A stretch of 29,563 nt of DNA, from the NCBI GenBank assembly GCA_036258175.1, contig DATAEE010000358.1:1-29563 (forward strand), given 5' to 3'. Under the pieces are notes generated by a model. That model was not told the origin of the DNA. It was given only the letters and a program-made list of their open reading frames with translations, and made no database searches. Positions 1 through 8,030 of this stretch are shown here, one piece after another (positions within the stretch are counted from its first letter, which is position 1; the number at the start of each line of letters is the position of its first letter). Source of the stretch: DATAEE01 sp036258175. Its GTDB lineage: Bacteria; Acidobacteriota; Vicinamibacteria; Vicinamibacterales; 2-12-FULL-66-21. Made by a program: the position numbers and the translations under genes.

Positions 1-810
1 CCGCACGGCGGTGATCGTGTAGTCCCGCGATCGGATGCCGGCCGCGGTGACGTGGTACGTGAAGGTTCGATCGACCGTACCGACTTCAATTGCGTGACCA
101 CCTGCGCCGCCATTGGCAGGCGCAGCAATCATCGGCAGGGATCTCGCCGCTTCCCCGCCGGCGATGACGAGGACGGGCGCCTGGCGCGCCAGCGACGCCG
201 GCGCGCCTGACAGCCGCGCGCGGATCGTCAGCGGCTGGCCCGCTCGAACACGAGCGTCCCCCGGCTCGACGACGACCTGGAGCGCGCCGGGAAATACACG
301 CAGCCACGCCGTGAGCCAGACGCGTTCGATTGACGACCAGGCGAGGAAGACTGCGGCAGCCAGGAGCGCAACGGCTGCAACAGCGCGCCACGCCGCGAGG
401 CGAACGGCTGCGGACGTTACGACGCGCGCCGGATCGACCTGTCCCGCGCGCGCGGCCGCGTCCTCGACGACGAGCGGTGCAAGGCCGCCCGCGCTGCTGA
501 GCGCCACCGCTGTCGCGAGCCGATCCTCGAGCTCGGGACAGCGCTCCTCCACCAGCCGTGCCAGTTTCTGTTCGTTCGGCCAGCGCATCGCGCGAACGGA
601 GAGCGCGACCGCGGCGAGAACACTCAGGATGGTGATCGCGGCGACGACGAGCAACGGGCCGCCATCGAGAGACAGCCACCGATCGAGCACCACAGCGAGC
701 GCCAGCGCGACAGCAGAGGCGCCGGCGGCGCGCCCGACCGCACCGAGACCATCCAGCGCGAGCCAGCGCCGCCGCACCGCAGCGATCAGCCGCCCGATGG
801 CCTCAGGCAA
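1..810 (-). CDS. DUF4175-like membrane protein, C-terminus off window
   Basis: The reading frame runs without a stop from a TTG at 810-808 to the left edge, giving 270 residues; the 3' end is missing. The TTG follows a strong Shine-Dalgarno (GGGAGGG, about 7 nt upstream) and overlaps the stop of the preceding BatA-like gene. GTG 838-840 is a weaker alternative. I translated this frame by hand. It has two hydrophobic segments near residues 25-42 and 52-70, then a motif like ARLVEERCPELEDRLATAVA, a third membrane segment near 140-158 and a soluble extracytoplasmic part rich in beta-type sequence. That layout matches the N-terminal region of large DUF4175-type proteins found after BatA-like genes in Acidobacteriota and Planctomycetota. 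Its role is not known; a partner in the MoxR/VWA membrane system is inferred from context. Family assignment is by motif and position only. Confidence 0.7.
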   Translation of the reverse strand, partial: MPEAIGRLIAAVRRRWLALDGLGAVGRAAGASAVALALAVVLDRWLSLDGGPLLVVAAITILSVLAAVALSVRAMRWPNEQKLARLVEERCPELEDRLATAVALSSAGGLAPLVVEDAAARAGQVDPARVVTSAAVRLAAWRAVAAVALLAAAVFLAWSSIERVWLTAWLRVFPGALQVVVEPGDARVRAGQPLTIRARLSGAPASLARQAPVLVIAGGEAARSLPMIAAPANGGAGGHAIEVGTVDRTFTYHVTAAGIRSRDYTITAVR

Positions 811-2653
811 AACGATACCCTCCCGCAAGCAAGCCTTCACAGACGAGCGCCACCAGCATCAGCATGAGGCCGTAGCGCCAGTAGCGCTGCGACGCCTCTC
901 GCTCGCGAACCTCTGCGGCTCGATCGGCCGCGCGCGACGATCGCTGGGGGCCAAGCCCGGCGGTGAACGCTGCCGGATCCATTCGCGCCGGATCCGACTC
1001 GCGCGGATCGACGTTAACCGCGACCGTTCGCCCTCCGGCTAGCGTCGCGATTCCAGGTGCACGAGTCGAGCCTGACGGCGCATCGGCAACGAAGAGTTCG
1101 CGCGGCATCGGCCTGACCTGCGCGGCGTACCGCAGCGTCTCGTGCACGAACGGCACGAAGGCCGGGTGCACCGGCAGATCGTTCCAGCCAAGGTCGAGGT
1201 CCGAGGCGAACAGCAGCACCCGCCCTCCTTTGACATGCCGCTCGACGAGCGCAGCGCGCCCGTCGGTAAAGCGCGCGATGACGTCCCAACCTTCGTCGCT
1301 GAGCTCCCAGATCCGCGTAAACCGCACCGCTCCAAGCGCCGACGCCGCCGATCCGAACGCGTGAAACACCGGATGCCTCGTGTCGACCGGTGCGAGCCGG
1401 ACGTCGGTCTCGCCCCCGCGCGAGCGCGGGGCCCGGTCCAACCCGACGATCGCCGCCCCTGCTTCCGGGTCCAGTGACGGCCCGGCGACAACCACCAACC
1501 CGCCGCCACCGCGCACGTAGCGTTCGAGCGCCTCGCGAGCGGCCCGGTCAAAACTTCGACCGCCCGCGATGAGTACTGCTGCGATGGGATCCGCCGCCTC
1601 GAGCGCCCGGCTCAGCCCTGTCGCGGTGACGCTCTCGAAGCGGAACCGGGTATCGTCCGGCGCCGCCGCCAAAGCACGCTGTAAGTAGAGTAAACCCTGA
1701 CCGGCTCTTTCGGTTACAGCGATGACGCGGGGACCCTGTCGCGTGCCGGTAACCAGATGGCGGGCGTCGTCGCCCGGCCATCCGCCTGCATCATCTACTG
1801 TTACCGCCACCGCGGACGCCCCGGCCGGCAGGGGGAAGGCGACATCGCTCGTGGCGCCCGCAGGCACGCGAACCCGGGATGCCGCCGCGTCGCGACGGTC
1901 GACCACCAGGCGGGCCCGTATCTCACGGTCGCGCGTTCCGTTATTGCGCAAAACGGCGATCACCCCGCTCTCCGAACGCTGCACTCCCACAACTGCGAGA
2001 TTCTCGCTGCGGTCGGCTCCCGCATCGACGACCCGCACCTCCACCCCTGGCGCAAGCGATGGCCGCTCGGCGTGATCCCATCCGGCGCGCTGCATGTCGG
2101 TGATGACCACCACACGCCCCGCCCCGGGAATAGCCTCCTGCGCCCGGGCCAGCGCCGGACCATAGCGCGTCGCGCCGAACCCCGGCCGGAGCGCATCGAT
2201 CGCGGAGAGAATGGTCGCGCGTTCGGCGACGGGTTCGACGACGAGCGTGGGACGGTCGTCGAAGCTGAGAAGGCCGACGAACGAGCCGGCTGTGGCCTCC
2301 TGGACCGCTGTGCGCGCGAGCGTGCGCGCGCGCTCGAATCTTCCCGGCGCGCCCATGCTGAGCGACGTATCCACGGCGACGATCGTCACAATCGAACCTG
2401 GACCGGCATGCGCGGCAAGATACGGTCGGGCGAACGCCAGCGCGAGGAGAAGAATCGCGGCGACCCGCGCGGCGAGCAGCAGCCACTCGCGAAGCCGCTG
2501 CCAGCGCGACTGCTCCGTGGGCGCGCGCCGCAACAGATGGACCGCGCTGAACCGGACCTCGGGCGCAGCCTCTCGTTTGATCAGATGCAGCACGATCGGC
2601 ACGGCGGCCGCCAGGGCGCCTAACAGAAACGCGGGATACAGGAAAGACAACAT
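803..2653 (-). CDS. BatA-like VWA-domain membrane protein
   Basis: A 616-residue protein. I start it at ATG 2653, because residues 1-80 from there form the typical BatA N-terminus (LSFLYPAFLLGALAAAVPIV, then LHLIKR and a second membrane helix near 58-78). A longer frame upstream would overlap the DUF58 gene and has no family character. A von Willebrand A domain follows, with a MIDAS-type DTSLS at 95-99. The middle and C-terminal parts resemble the class I glutamine-amidotransferase-like fold often fused to these proteins (ALERYVRGGGGLVVVAGPSL). A last membrane helix ends the protein (YGLMLMLVALVCEGLLAGGY). It is presumably anchored in the inner membrane and works with the MoxR ATPase and DUF58 protein. 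It begins 13 nt after the DUF58 stop, and its own stop overlaps the next start. The exact process (aerotolerance, envelope stress, protein-complex maturation) is not established for this lineage. Confidence 0.88.
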   Translation of the reverse strand: MLSFLYPAFLLGALAAAVPIVLHLIKREAAPEVRFSAVHLLRRAPTEQSRWQRLREWLLLAARVAAILLLALAFARPYLAAHAGPGSIVTIVAVDTSLSMGAPGRFERARTLARTAVQEATAGSFVGLLSFDDRPTLVVEPVAERATILSAIDALRPGFGATRYGPALARAQEAIPGAGRVVVITDMQRAGWDHAERPSLAPGVEVRVVDAGADRSENLAVVGVQRSESGVIAVLRNNGTRDREIRARLVVDRRDAAASRVRVPAGATSDVAFPLPAGASAVAVTVDDAGGWPGDDARHLVTGTRQGPRVIAVTERAGQGLLYLQRALAAAPDDTRFRFESVTATGLSRALEAADPIAAVLIAGGRSFDRAAREALERYVRGGGGLVVVAGPSLDPEAGAAIVGLDRAPRSRGGETDVRLAPVDTRHPVFHAFGSAASALGAVRFTRIWELSDEGWDVIARFTDGRAALVERHVKGGRVLLFASDLDLGWNDLPVHPAFVPFVHETLRYAAQVRPMPRELFVADAPSGSTRAPGIATLAGGRTVAVNVDPRESDPARMDPAAFTAGLGPQRSSRAADRAAEVREREASQRYWRYGLMLMLVALVCEGLLAGGYRFA

Positions 2654-2666
2654 GGCAGCGGCCCGA

Positions 2667-3569
2667 TCACAATCGTTTTTCGCGCGACGACAAGTACGCG
2701 GCGAGTGCCAAGTCGAGCGGCTCCGCTGTATCGAGCCGGACATAGTCGATACCGGCGAGCCGCAGCTCGCGCTCGTACACCGCGCACAGATCCTGAACGG
2801 CTTTCAGATACTCTTCGCGCACGACTGCCGGCACGGCGAGCACTTCGGCGTCCGATTCGAGATCGCGGAACTTCGTCGCGCGATCGAACGGAAACGTCAG
2901 CTCATCGCGATCGAGCACGTGAAAGACGATGACATCGGTTCCGCGGAAGCGCAGGTGCTTCAGGCCGCGGATCACCGCCGCCGGGTCGTCGAGGAGGTCG
3001 GAGATGAGCACCGCCATGCTGCGCTTGAGGATCGTGTCGGCGAGCTGGTGCAGCGGCCGCGAGACGTCCGACTGCCGGCCAAGCGTCAAGCGCTCGAGCG
3101 CGAGCAGGACCGACCGAAGGTGGCCGGGGCGCGCGCTCGCGGGGAGTCGATCGACGATGCGATCGTCGAACGCGATGAACCCCACGGCGTCGCGCTGGCG
3201 CTTCATCAGATACGCGAGCGCCCCGGCCAGAAACGATCCGTATGCCAGCTTGGTGACAGCACCCTTCGACGCGTACCCCATCGACGCGCTCGTATCGAGC
3301 AGGACGTGGCAGTCGACGTTCGTCTCTTCCTCGAATTTCTTGACGTAGAACCGATCGCTCCGCGCGTACACCTTCCAGTCGAGCGTCGACAGATCGTCGC
3401 CCGGAAGGTATTGCCGGTACTCGGCGAACTCGACGCTGAAGCCTTTATAGGGACTGCGGTGCAGCCCGGAGAGGAACCCCTCGACGATCGTTCGCGCCCG
3501 CAGCTCCATCGTCCCGAGCCGCGCGATGACGGCAGGGTCGAGATACCGAAGCCCGGCCGCGCCGGTCAC
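2667..3569 (-). CDS. DUF58 domain protein
   Basis: A 300-residue soluble protein with the DUF58 signature YLPGDDLSTLDWKVYARSD (residues 54-72), followed by a VWA-like strand carrying DTSASMG (92-98). The GTG start at 3569 overlaps the MoxR TGA stop in a GTGA, so translation of the two is probably coupled. DUF58 proteins are the usual second gene of MoxR loci; the VWA-like fold is thought to bind metal and to interact with the ATPase. No membrane segment is visible, unlike longer DUF58 proteins that carry N-terminal helices. That is normal for the roughly 300-residue class. Confidence 0.92.
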   Translation of the reverse strand: MTGAAGLRYLDPAVIARLGTMELRARTIVEGFLSGLHRSPYKGFSVEFAEYRQYLPGDDLSTLDWKVYARSDRFYVKKFEEETNVDCHVLLDTSASMGYASKGAVTKLAYGSFLAGALAYLMKRQRDAVGFIAFDDRIVDRLPASARPGHLRSVLLALERLTLGRQSDVSRPLHQLADTILKRSMAVLISDLLDDPAAVIRGLKHLRFRGTDVIVFHVLDRDELTFPFDRATKFRDLESDAEVLAVPAVVREEYLKAVQDLCAVYERELRLAGIDYVRLDTAEPLDLALAAYLSSREKRL

Positions 3570-4576
3570 CCGCCGACCGCCAAGCCGCTTTTCGGCGGCG
3601 GTACGAGCTCGAGGAGCATGTCAGTGATCTTGTCGGAGTTCACGCGCTCCGACTCCGCATAGAAGTTCGGGATGATGCGATGGCGGAGGATCGGATGAGA
3701 CAGCGCGCGAATGTCCTGCACCGACACGTGGAAGCGGCCCTTCATCAGCGCGCGCGCCTTGCTCCCGAGGATGAGCGCCTGCGACGCGCGGAGTCCGGCG
3801 CCCCACTTCACCCACTTGTTGACGAACTCGGGGGCGCCGTCGCCCGGCCGCGACGCGGCTGAGAGCCGCACAGCATACCGCGCGACCTCATCGGCGACGA
3901 CCACCTGACGCACCAGCCGCTGGAACTCCATGATGTCGCCGCCCGAGAGCACCCGCGCCGGCGCCGGCGGCTCCACACCAGTCGTTTCGGTGACGACGTG
4001 GACCTCATCGCTCTCGGAGAGATAGGTCATGACCACGTTGAACATGAAGCGATCGAGCTGGGCTTCCGGGAGTGGATACGTCCCTTCCAGTTCAACGGGG
4101 TTCTGCGTCGCGAGCACGAAGAACGGCCGTTCCAAGGGATAGGTCCGGCCTGCCGCGGTCACGTGGTACTCCTGCATCGCCTCGAGGAGCGCCGCCTGCG
4201 TTTTCGGCGGCGTCCGGTTGATCTCGTCGGCGAGGATGATCTGCGCGAAGATCGGCCCTTTGACGAAACGCAGCGCGCGGTGGCCGCCGTCCTCGTCGAG
4301 GATCTCCGTGCCCGTGATGTCCGCCGGCATGAGGTCAGGCGTGAACTGGATTCGCTTGAAGGTCAGATCGAGGATTTCGGCCAGCGTTTTGATCAGGAGC
4401 GTCTTTGCAAGACCGGGGACGCCCGTCAGCAAGCAGTGCCCGCCGGTGAACAGCGCCGTCAGCACCTGCTCGATGACATCGTCCTGGCCGACGATCACCT
4501 TGCGCAGCTCCGCCAGGATTCGCTCGCGCCCTTCCGCGACGCGGTCGGCCGTCGCCACCCCCGATACCGGATCCAT
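3566..4576 (-). CDS. MoxR-family AAA+ ATPase
   Basis: A 336-residue AAA+ protein of the MoxR group. Walker A is GVPGLAKT (52-59), Walker B is ILADEIN (114-120), and the sensor region LATQNPVELEGTYPLPEAQL continues into the LDRF motif (174-177). The ATG at 4576 is preceded by GGGAG with 6 nt spacing. MoxR ATPases act as chaperone-like remodelers for VWA-containing partners, here presumably the DUF58 and BatA-like products encoded immediately downstream. The Shine-Dalgarno directly abuts a REPIN-like inverted repeat (4588-4652) that separates this gene from the DUF4159 gene, so transcription probably reads through that element or starts close to it. Its specific substrate is unknown. Confidence 0.94.
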   Translation of the reverse strand: MDPVSGVATADRVAEGRERILAELRKVIVGQDDVIEQVLTALFTGGHCLLTGVPGLAKTLLIKTLAEILDLTFKRIQFTPDLMPADITGTEILDEDGGHRALRFVKGPIFAQIILADEINRTPPKTQAALLEAMQEYHVTAAGRTYPLERPFFVLATQNPVELEGTYPLPEAQLDRFMFNVVMTYLSESDEVHVVTETTGVEPPAPARVLSGGDIMEFQRLVRQVVVADEVARYAVRLSAASRPGDGAPEFVNKWVKWGAGLRASQALILGSKARALMKGRFHVSVQDIRALSHPILRHRIIPNFYAESERVNSDKITDMLLELVPPPKSGLAVGG

Positions 4577-4587
4577 CAGATCTCCCG

Positions 4588-4652
4588 GCAGCCCTGAAGG
4601 GCTGCACTACCTGTCTCTACCTGGTACCCGTAGCGCAGCCCTTTAGGGCTGC
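4588..4652. repeat. REPIN-like pair of inverted palindromes
   Basis: Two near-identical hairpins, GCAGCCC-TGAA-GGGCTGC (4588-4605) and GCAGCCC-TTTA-GGGCTGC (4635-4652), flank about 29 nt. The inner flanks are also inverted copies: GCTGCACTAC (4601-4610) pairs with GTAGCGCAGC (4630-4639) with one mismatch. The whole unit can therefore fold as two hairpins or one long one, as in REPIN elements. The right hairpin touches the stop codon of the DUF4159 gene. No T-tract follows on either strand, so a classical intrinsic terminator is unlikely. Confidence 0.75.
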
Positions 4653-5455
4653 TAATGCGTCAGTGAATAGATGATCTCATTAATCTCCATGCGATACGCT
4701 TCGGCCGTGTATTTGATGTAGCCCGGATACTCGGCGACGTTCGACCACTCCCAGCCGTCCCCCATGTCGGTGTTCCAGTTGATCAGCACCATCGCCCGTC
4801 CCGTGTCGTCCTCGATAGCGCGCAGGCGCGCGACGAAGCCGCCCTTCTCCCACGTGCGGCCCATCAGGAACGATCCGAGCCCCGGGGTCTGCGGATAGCG
4901 GTCGATCTTGTAGAAGCAGTTGTAAACAGCGTGATCCGGCGGCAAGTCGATGATGGGCCGCGTCGGAAACACGCGCTTCATCTCGCGCTCAAGGTTGGCC
5001 CATTCGACCGGCCCGTGGAAGTCGTCGAAGGTCAGCGTGCCGCCGCGCAGCAGGAAGTCGCGCAGAATCTTGACCTCCGCTTCTCTGAACCGCAGGTTCC
5101 CCGGTTCGACAATGTAGAGCCAGGGATAGTTCCACAGTTGAGGATCCTCGATCGTGACGACGACCGGGTCGCCAACCTGGATCGCAGTCACGGTGCGAAT
5201 GCGACGGGAGAGATTCAGCTCGGCGGCGTCGTAGTCGATCGACCAGGGTTCGTCATAGGGACCGCCACGGAACCGCGGCAACGTGTGGGCTTCGTATTTC
5301 ACGCGCGCGAAGGTCCACTGCAGCCCGGCAAATCGATCCTGTGGTTGCTCGATTGAGGAAAGCGGGACAGTCGACGTGGCGTGCGAGGAGGCGGCGAACG
5401 CAGCCAACGCGACGGCAGCCCACGTTAATGCGCGGAATTCGTGGCTGCGAGTCAT
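4652..5455 (-). CDS. DUF4159 exported protein
   Basis: A 267-residue protein with an N-terminal signal peptide (hydrophobic stretch LTWAAVALAAFAASSHA, likely cleaved near residue 26). The remainder matches DUF4159 by its conserved stretches: YIVEPGNLRFREAEVKILRD, the following GGTLTFDDFHG, IIDLPPDHAVYNCFY and a late NWNTDMGDGWEW. These proteins are predicted to have a glutamine-amidotransferase-like fold without known activity, and often accompany MoxR/BatA genes. The ATG at 5455 overlaps the TGA of the TPR-peptidase gene (ATGA), suggesting coupled translation. Its TAG stop lies at the edge of the REPIN-like repeat. Function unknown; membership in the envelope MoxR system is inferred from position. 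Confidence 0.88.
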   Translation of the reverse strand: MTRSHEFRALTWAAVALAAFAASSHATSTVPLSSIEQPQDRFAGLQWTFARVKYEAHTLPRFRGGPYDEPWSIDYDAAELNLSRRIRTVTAIQVGDPVVVTIEDPQLWNYPWLYIVEPGNLRFREAEVKILRDFLLRGGTLTFDDFHGPVEWANLEREMKRVFPTRPIIDLPPDHAVYNCFYKIDRYPQTPGLGSFLMGRTWEKGGFVARLRAIEDDTGRAMVLINWNTDMGDGWEWSNVAEYPGYIKYTAEAYRMEINEIIYSLTH

Positions 5456-7968
5456 CGGCGCACCTCGACCGTTTTGAGGAGCAAGTCCTGTGCCCGTTCG
5501 AACGTCGGGGCGATTTCGAGTGCCAGCAACGCCTCGCGCTTCGCGTCGGTGGCTTTCCCGGCGAGAAAATAACTTTCGCCGAGATCACAGTGCGCCCCCG
5601 CCCGATCGACGGGACCGGCCGCGAGCGCCGCGCGGAATTCGCGCACCGCCGCGTCGACGTCCTGGCGATCCAGCGCCATACGTCCGAGCACGCGGTGCGG
5701 CGCCGCGTCGAACGGGTCGAGCATCGCGACGCGTTCGCTCGCAAGTGCGAGCCGGCGCTCGTCACGCATCGGCTCGGCGAGGGCAAGCAGCTTCCGCGGC
5801 ACCTCGACATCGGTGTGATCGTGCGACAGCAGCGTCTCGAGCTCCGCCACCGCGCGCGCCCGATCGCCAGTGGCTTCCGCCGCCTCCGCGAGCTGGAACC
5901 GCGCGCTCTCGACGCCGGTCGCCATGGGCACGAGCGCCGCGGCGCGCTCGAGCGGTGCGATCGCCTCGGCCGGCTTCTGCGCGCCGATCAACGCGCGGCC
6001 GAACGCGAGCTGGACGGGATAACTGTCCGGATGCTCCTCCGCTGTGGCGCGCATCGCGTCGACATCACCGCCCGGCACGAAACCCGTGGGCTCACGCAGC
6101 GCCACAGCGATCGGCTTGAACCGTTCGTCGATGACGCGGGCGAACGACGTCTGCAGGCTGTCGAGCGTCTCGTTCAGCGCTTTGGACAACGCCGCGGCAT
6201 CGTCGAGCCCCTCGCCGTACGCGCGAAGCAGGCGGACGAGCGCCGCGTCGCCGTGCTTGGCCGTGATGTGGGCGACGAGCAGTGACGCCTCGAAGTACGC
6301 CAGCGCGATCGTGTCGGGACGCGTGAAGCCCGCGTTCAGATCGCGGAGCTTCAGCACTTCGCCCTTGTCGAGCGCGCGCGCGAACGGAAGCTCCATATCG
6401 CGCCCCCACTCGGGGCGTGCGCGCCCTTCCTCGTACACCGAAATCCCCTCGGTCAGCCAGCGCGGGACGCGCTGATTGGAGAGCTGCAGCGTGATGACGT
6501 GCGCGAGCTCGTGCCAGAGCGTCGCCTGCCAGTTGAACGTGCCGGGCGGCCGCGCTTTCGGCGAGTCCATCGTCACGACGCGTCCGAAGCAGGCGCCGAG
6601 CGCCCCGATCATTCCGGGCAGGCCGGCGTTTCGAACGGCGAAGTCATCGTGACGAGGAAAGATCTCGATGAGCACCGGACCGCGCGGCGTGAACCCGTAT
6701 GTCTTCGACAACGTCGCGAGCGCGCGCTCGGCGAGCGGAACGGCGTACTCACGCAGGATCGGCGCTTCGTCCGGATGCAGGCGCAGGCGGATGTTAGTGG
6801 CCTCGACGGTCACGAACGATTCGAGGGTGTCGAGAAGGCCGAGCAGGTTGTAGGTGATGATGTCGTATGGATCTGTGCGAAACGAGCGCTCGAGCGCGTT
6901 GCGCGCACCGTCTTCGTCGCCCGTCCGCAGAAGGTGCATACCGAGATCGGCGTGGGCGCGGCTGTTGTCCGGGTCGAGCGCCGCGGCTTTGCGGGCGAGC
7001 GCGACCGCTTCGTCGAATCGGTAGTGCCGCGCGGCGTGGTCGCCGGCCACCCGGAAAATCTCGCCGTAGCGCGGATTGATCGCAAAGGCGCGCGCCACCT
7101 CGGCGTCGAAGTCCGCCGTCCGCCCATCGAGGTGCGCCATCGCCGCAATCAGCGAGCGCGCCGGCAAGCTCCACTGATCGATGTCGAGCGCCCGGTCGAT
7201 CGCCTGGCGCGCCGCCTCAGGACGGCCTTCGTCGAGCTCGCGCTCCGCGACAAACAGGTGGGCCTCGACGAGCTGCGGATCAATCTTCAGTGCCCGCTCG
7301 ATTTCCTCGTCGGCCGCCTTCGGATTCGTTTCCGCCAGCGCACGCGCCAGCCCCACGCGCGCCGGCGCCCACTCGGCGTCAAGCGCGAGCGCCTCGCGGA
7401 ACGATCGGACGGCATCGGGCCGGTTGTACTTTTCGAGAAAGAGTGTGCCCCATCCGGTATCGACCGCGGGATCGTCGCCGAGCGCGGCCCCCCGACGGTA
7501 GAGCGCGTTTGCCTGGCGGAAGTCACCGAGCGCTCGAGCCGCCCGCGCGGCGCGGCCGACGCCGTCCGCGTCGGCGCGCGCCCCGGCGTCGAAGACGGCC
7601 ATCAGGCGCGCCACCGCGGCCTGCCGCCGGCCTCGCGCGATCTCGAGCAGCCCGAGCTCGAGCGCGGCGTCCCCGGCCGGATCCGCTTCTGCCGCCGGTG
7701 CGAGGAGCCGCTCCGCATCGTCCAGCTTGCCGGTCCGGAGGGCAATCCGCGCGCGAATAACCGCGACGGCAGGGTCGTCCGGCGCCAATCCCTTCGCAAT
7801 CGCTTCCGCCTCCGCTGGCTGACCATGTGCGAGCGCCCGTTCCGCGGCACGTAGCGACGAAGGTGGGACCTGTGATGGGACGGATTGCGCGGCCGACGGC
7901 ACGACGCCAATCAGACAGCAGACGAGGGGGAGCAACCGTTCTGTCCCGCGCATCGCATTGCTGCGCAT
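5452..7968 (-). CDS. Exported TPR protein with peptidase MA-like zinc domain
   Basis: A protein of 838 residues from ATG 7968, or 833 from ATG 7953. It has a signal peptide (LLPLVCCLIGVVPSAAQS) and long tracts of TPR-type helical repeats in both halves. A central gluzincin-type metalloprotease core carries HELAH at 486-490 and a probable third zinc ligand E507 in WLTEGISVYEEG. That arrangement is typical of peptidase MA-like domains in TPR proteins. Both starts are plausible: GAGGGGG precedes ATG 7968, but a TATAAT overlaps that codon (7966-7971), which would favour a near-leaderless start at 7953. The frame stays open for over 250 codons further upstream, but that part lies opposite the codon structure of the next gene and is not used. 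It probably acts in the periplasm, with TPRs as protein-binding scaffold. Substrate unknown. Confidence 0.85.
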   Translation of the reverse strand: MRSNAMRGTERLLPLVCCLIGVVPSAAQSVPSQVPPSSLRAAERALAHGQPAEAEAIAKGLAPDDPAVAVIRARIALRTGKLDDAERLLAPAAEADPAGDAALELGLLEIARGRRQAAVARLMAVFDAGARADADGVGRAARAARALGDFRQANALYRRGAALGDDPAVDTGWGTLFLEKYNRPDAVRSFREALALDAEWAPARVGLARALAETNPKAADEEIERALKIDPQLVEAHLFVAERELDEGRPEAARQAIDRALDIDQWSLPARSLIAAMAHLDGRTADFDAEVARAFAINPRYGEIFRVAGDHAARHYRFDEAVALARKAAALDPDNSRAHADLGMHLLRTGDEDGARNALERSFRTDPYDIITYNLLGLLDTLESFVTVEATNIRLRLHPDEAPILREYAVPLAERALATLSKTYGFTPRGPVLIEIFPRHDDFAVRNAGLPGMIGALGACFGRVVTMDSPKARPPGTFNWQATLWHELAHVITLQLSNQRVPRWLTEGISVYEEGRARPEWGRDMELPFARALDKGEVLKLRDLNAGFTRPDTIALAYFEASLLVAHITAKHGDAALVRLLRAYGEGLDDAAALSKALNETLDSLQTSFARVIDERFKPIAVALREPTGFVPGGDVDAMRATAEEHPDSYPVQLAFGRALIGAQKPAEAIAPLERAAALVPMATGVESARFQLAEAAEATGDRARAVAELETLLSHDHTDVEVPRKLLALAEPMRDERRLALASERVAMLDPFDAAPHRVLGRMALDRQDVDAAVREFRAALAAGPVDRAGAHCDLGESYFLAGKATDAKREALLALEIAPTFERAQDLLLKTVEVRR

Positions 7969-7971
7969 TAT
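7966..7971 (-). promoter_or_regulatory. TATAAT -10-like box at TPR-peptidase start
   Basis: A perfect TATAAT on the minus strand overlaps ATG 7968 and lies 12-13 nt before ATG 7953. If used, transcription would begin near 7959 and the first usable start would be ATG 7953. No convincing -35 was found. Confidence 0.35.
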
Positions 7972-8030
7972 AGCCCCCTCACCCAACGAATTAGACGCCA
8001 TCGCCGAACGTCCGGCCGCCTTCGCGGCGA

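Noticed and set aside
2211..3662. Long plus-strand frame opposite the DUF58 and BatA-like genes
   Set aside because: Antisense to well-conserved families; no domain, start signal or hydrophobic pattern of its own.
4588..4652. Intrinsic terminator after the DUF4159 gene
   Set aside because: The hairpins have no following T-run on either strand, and the paired inverted arrangement fits a REPIN better.
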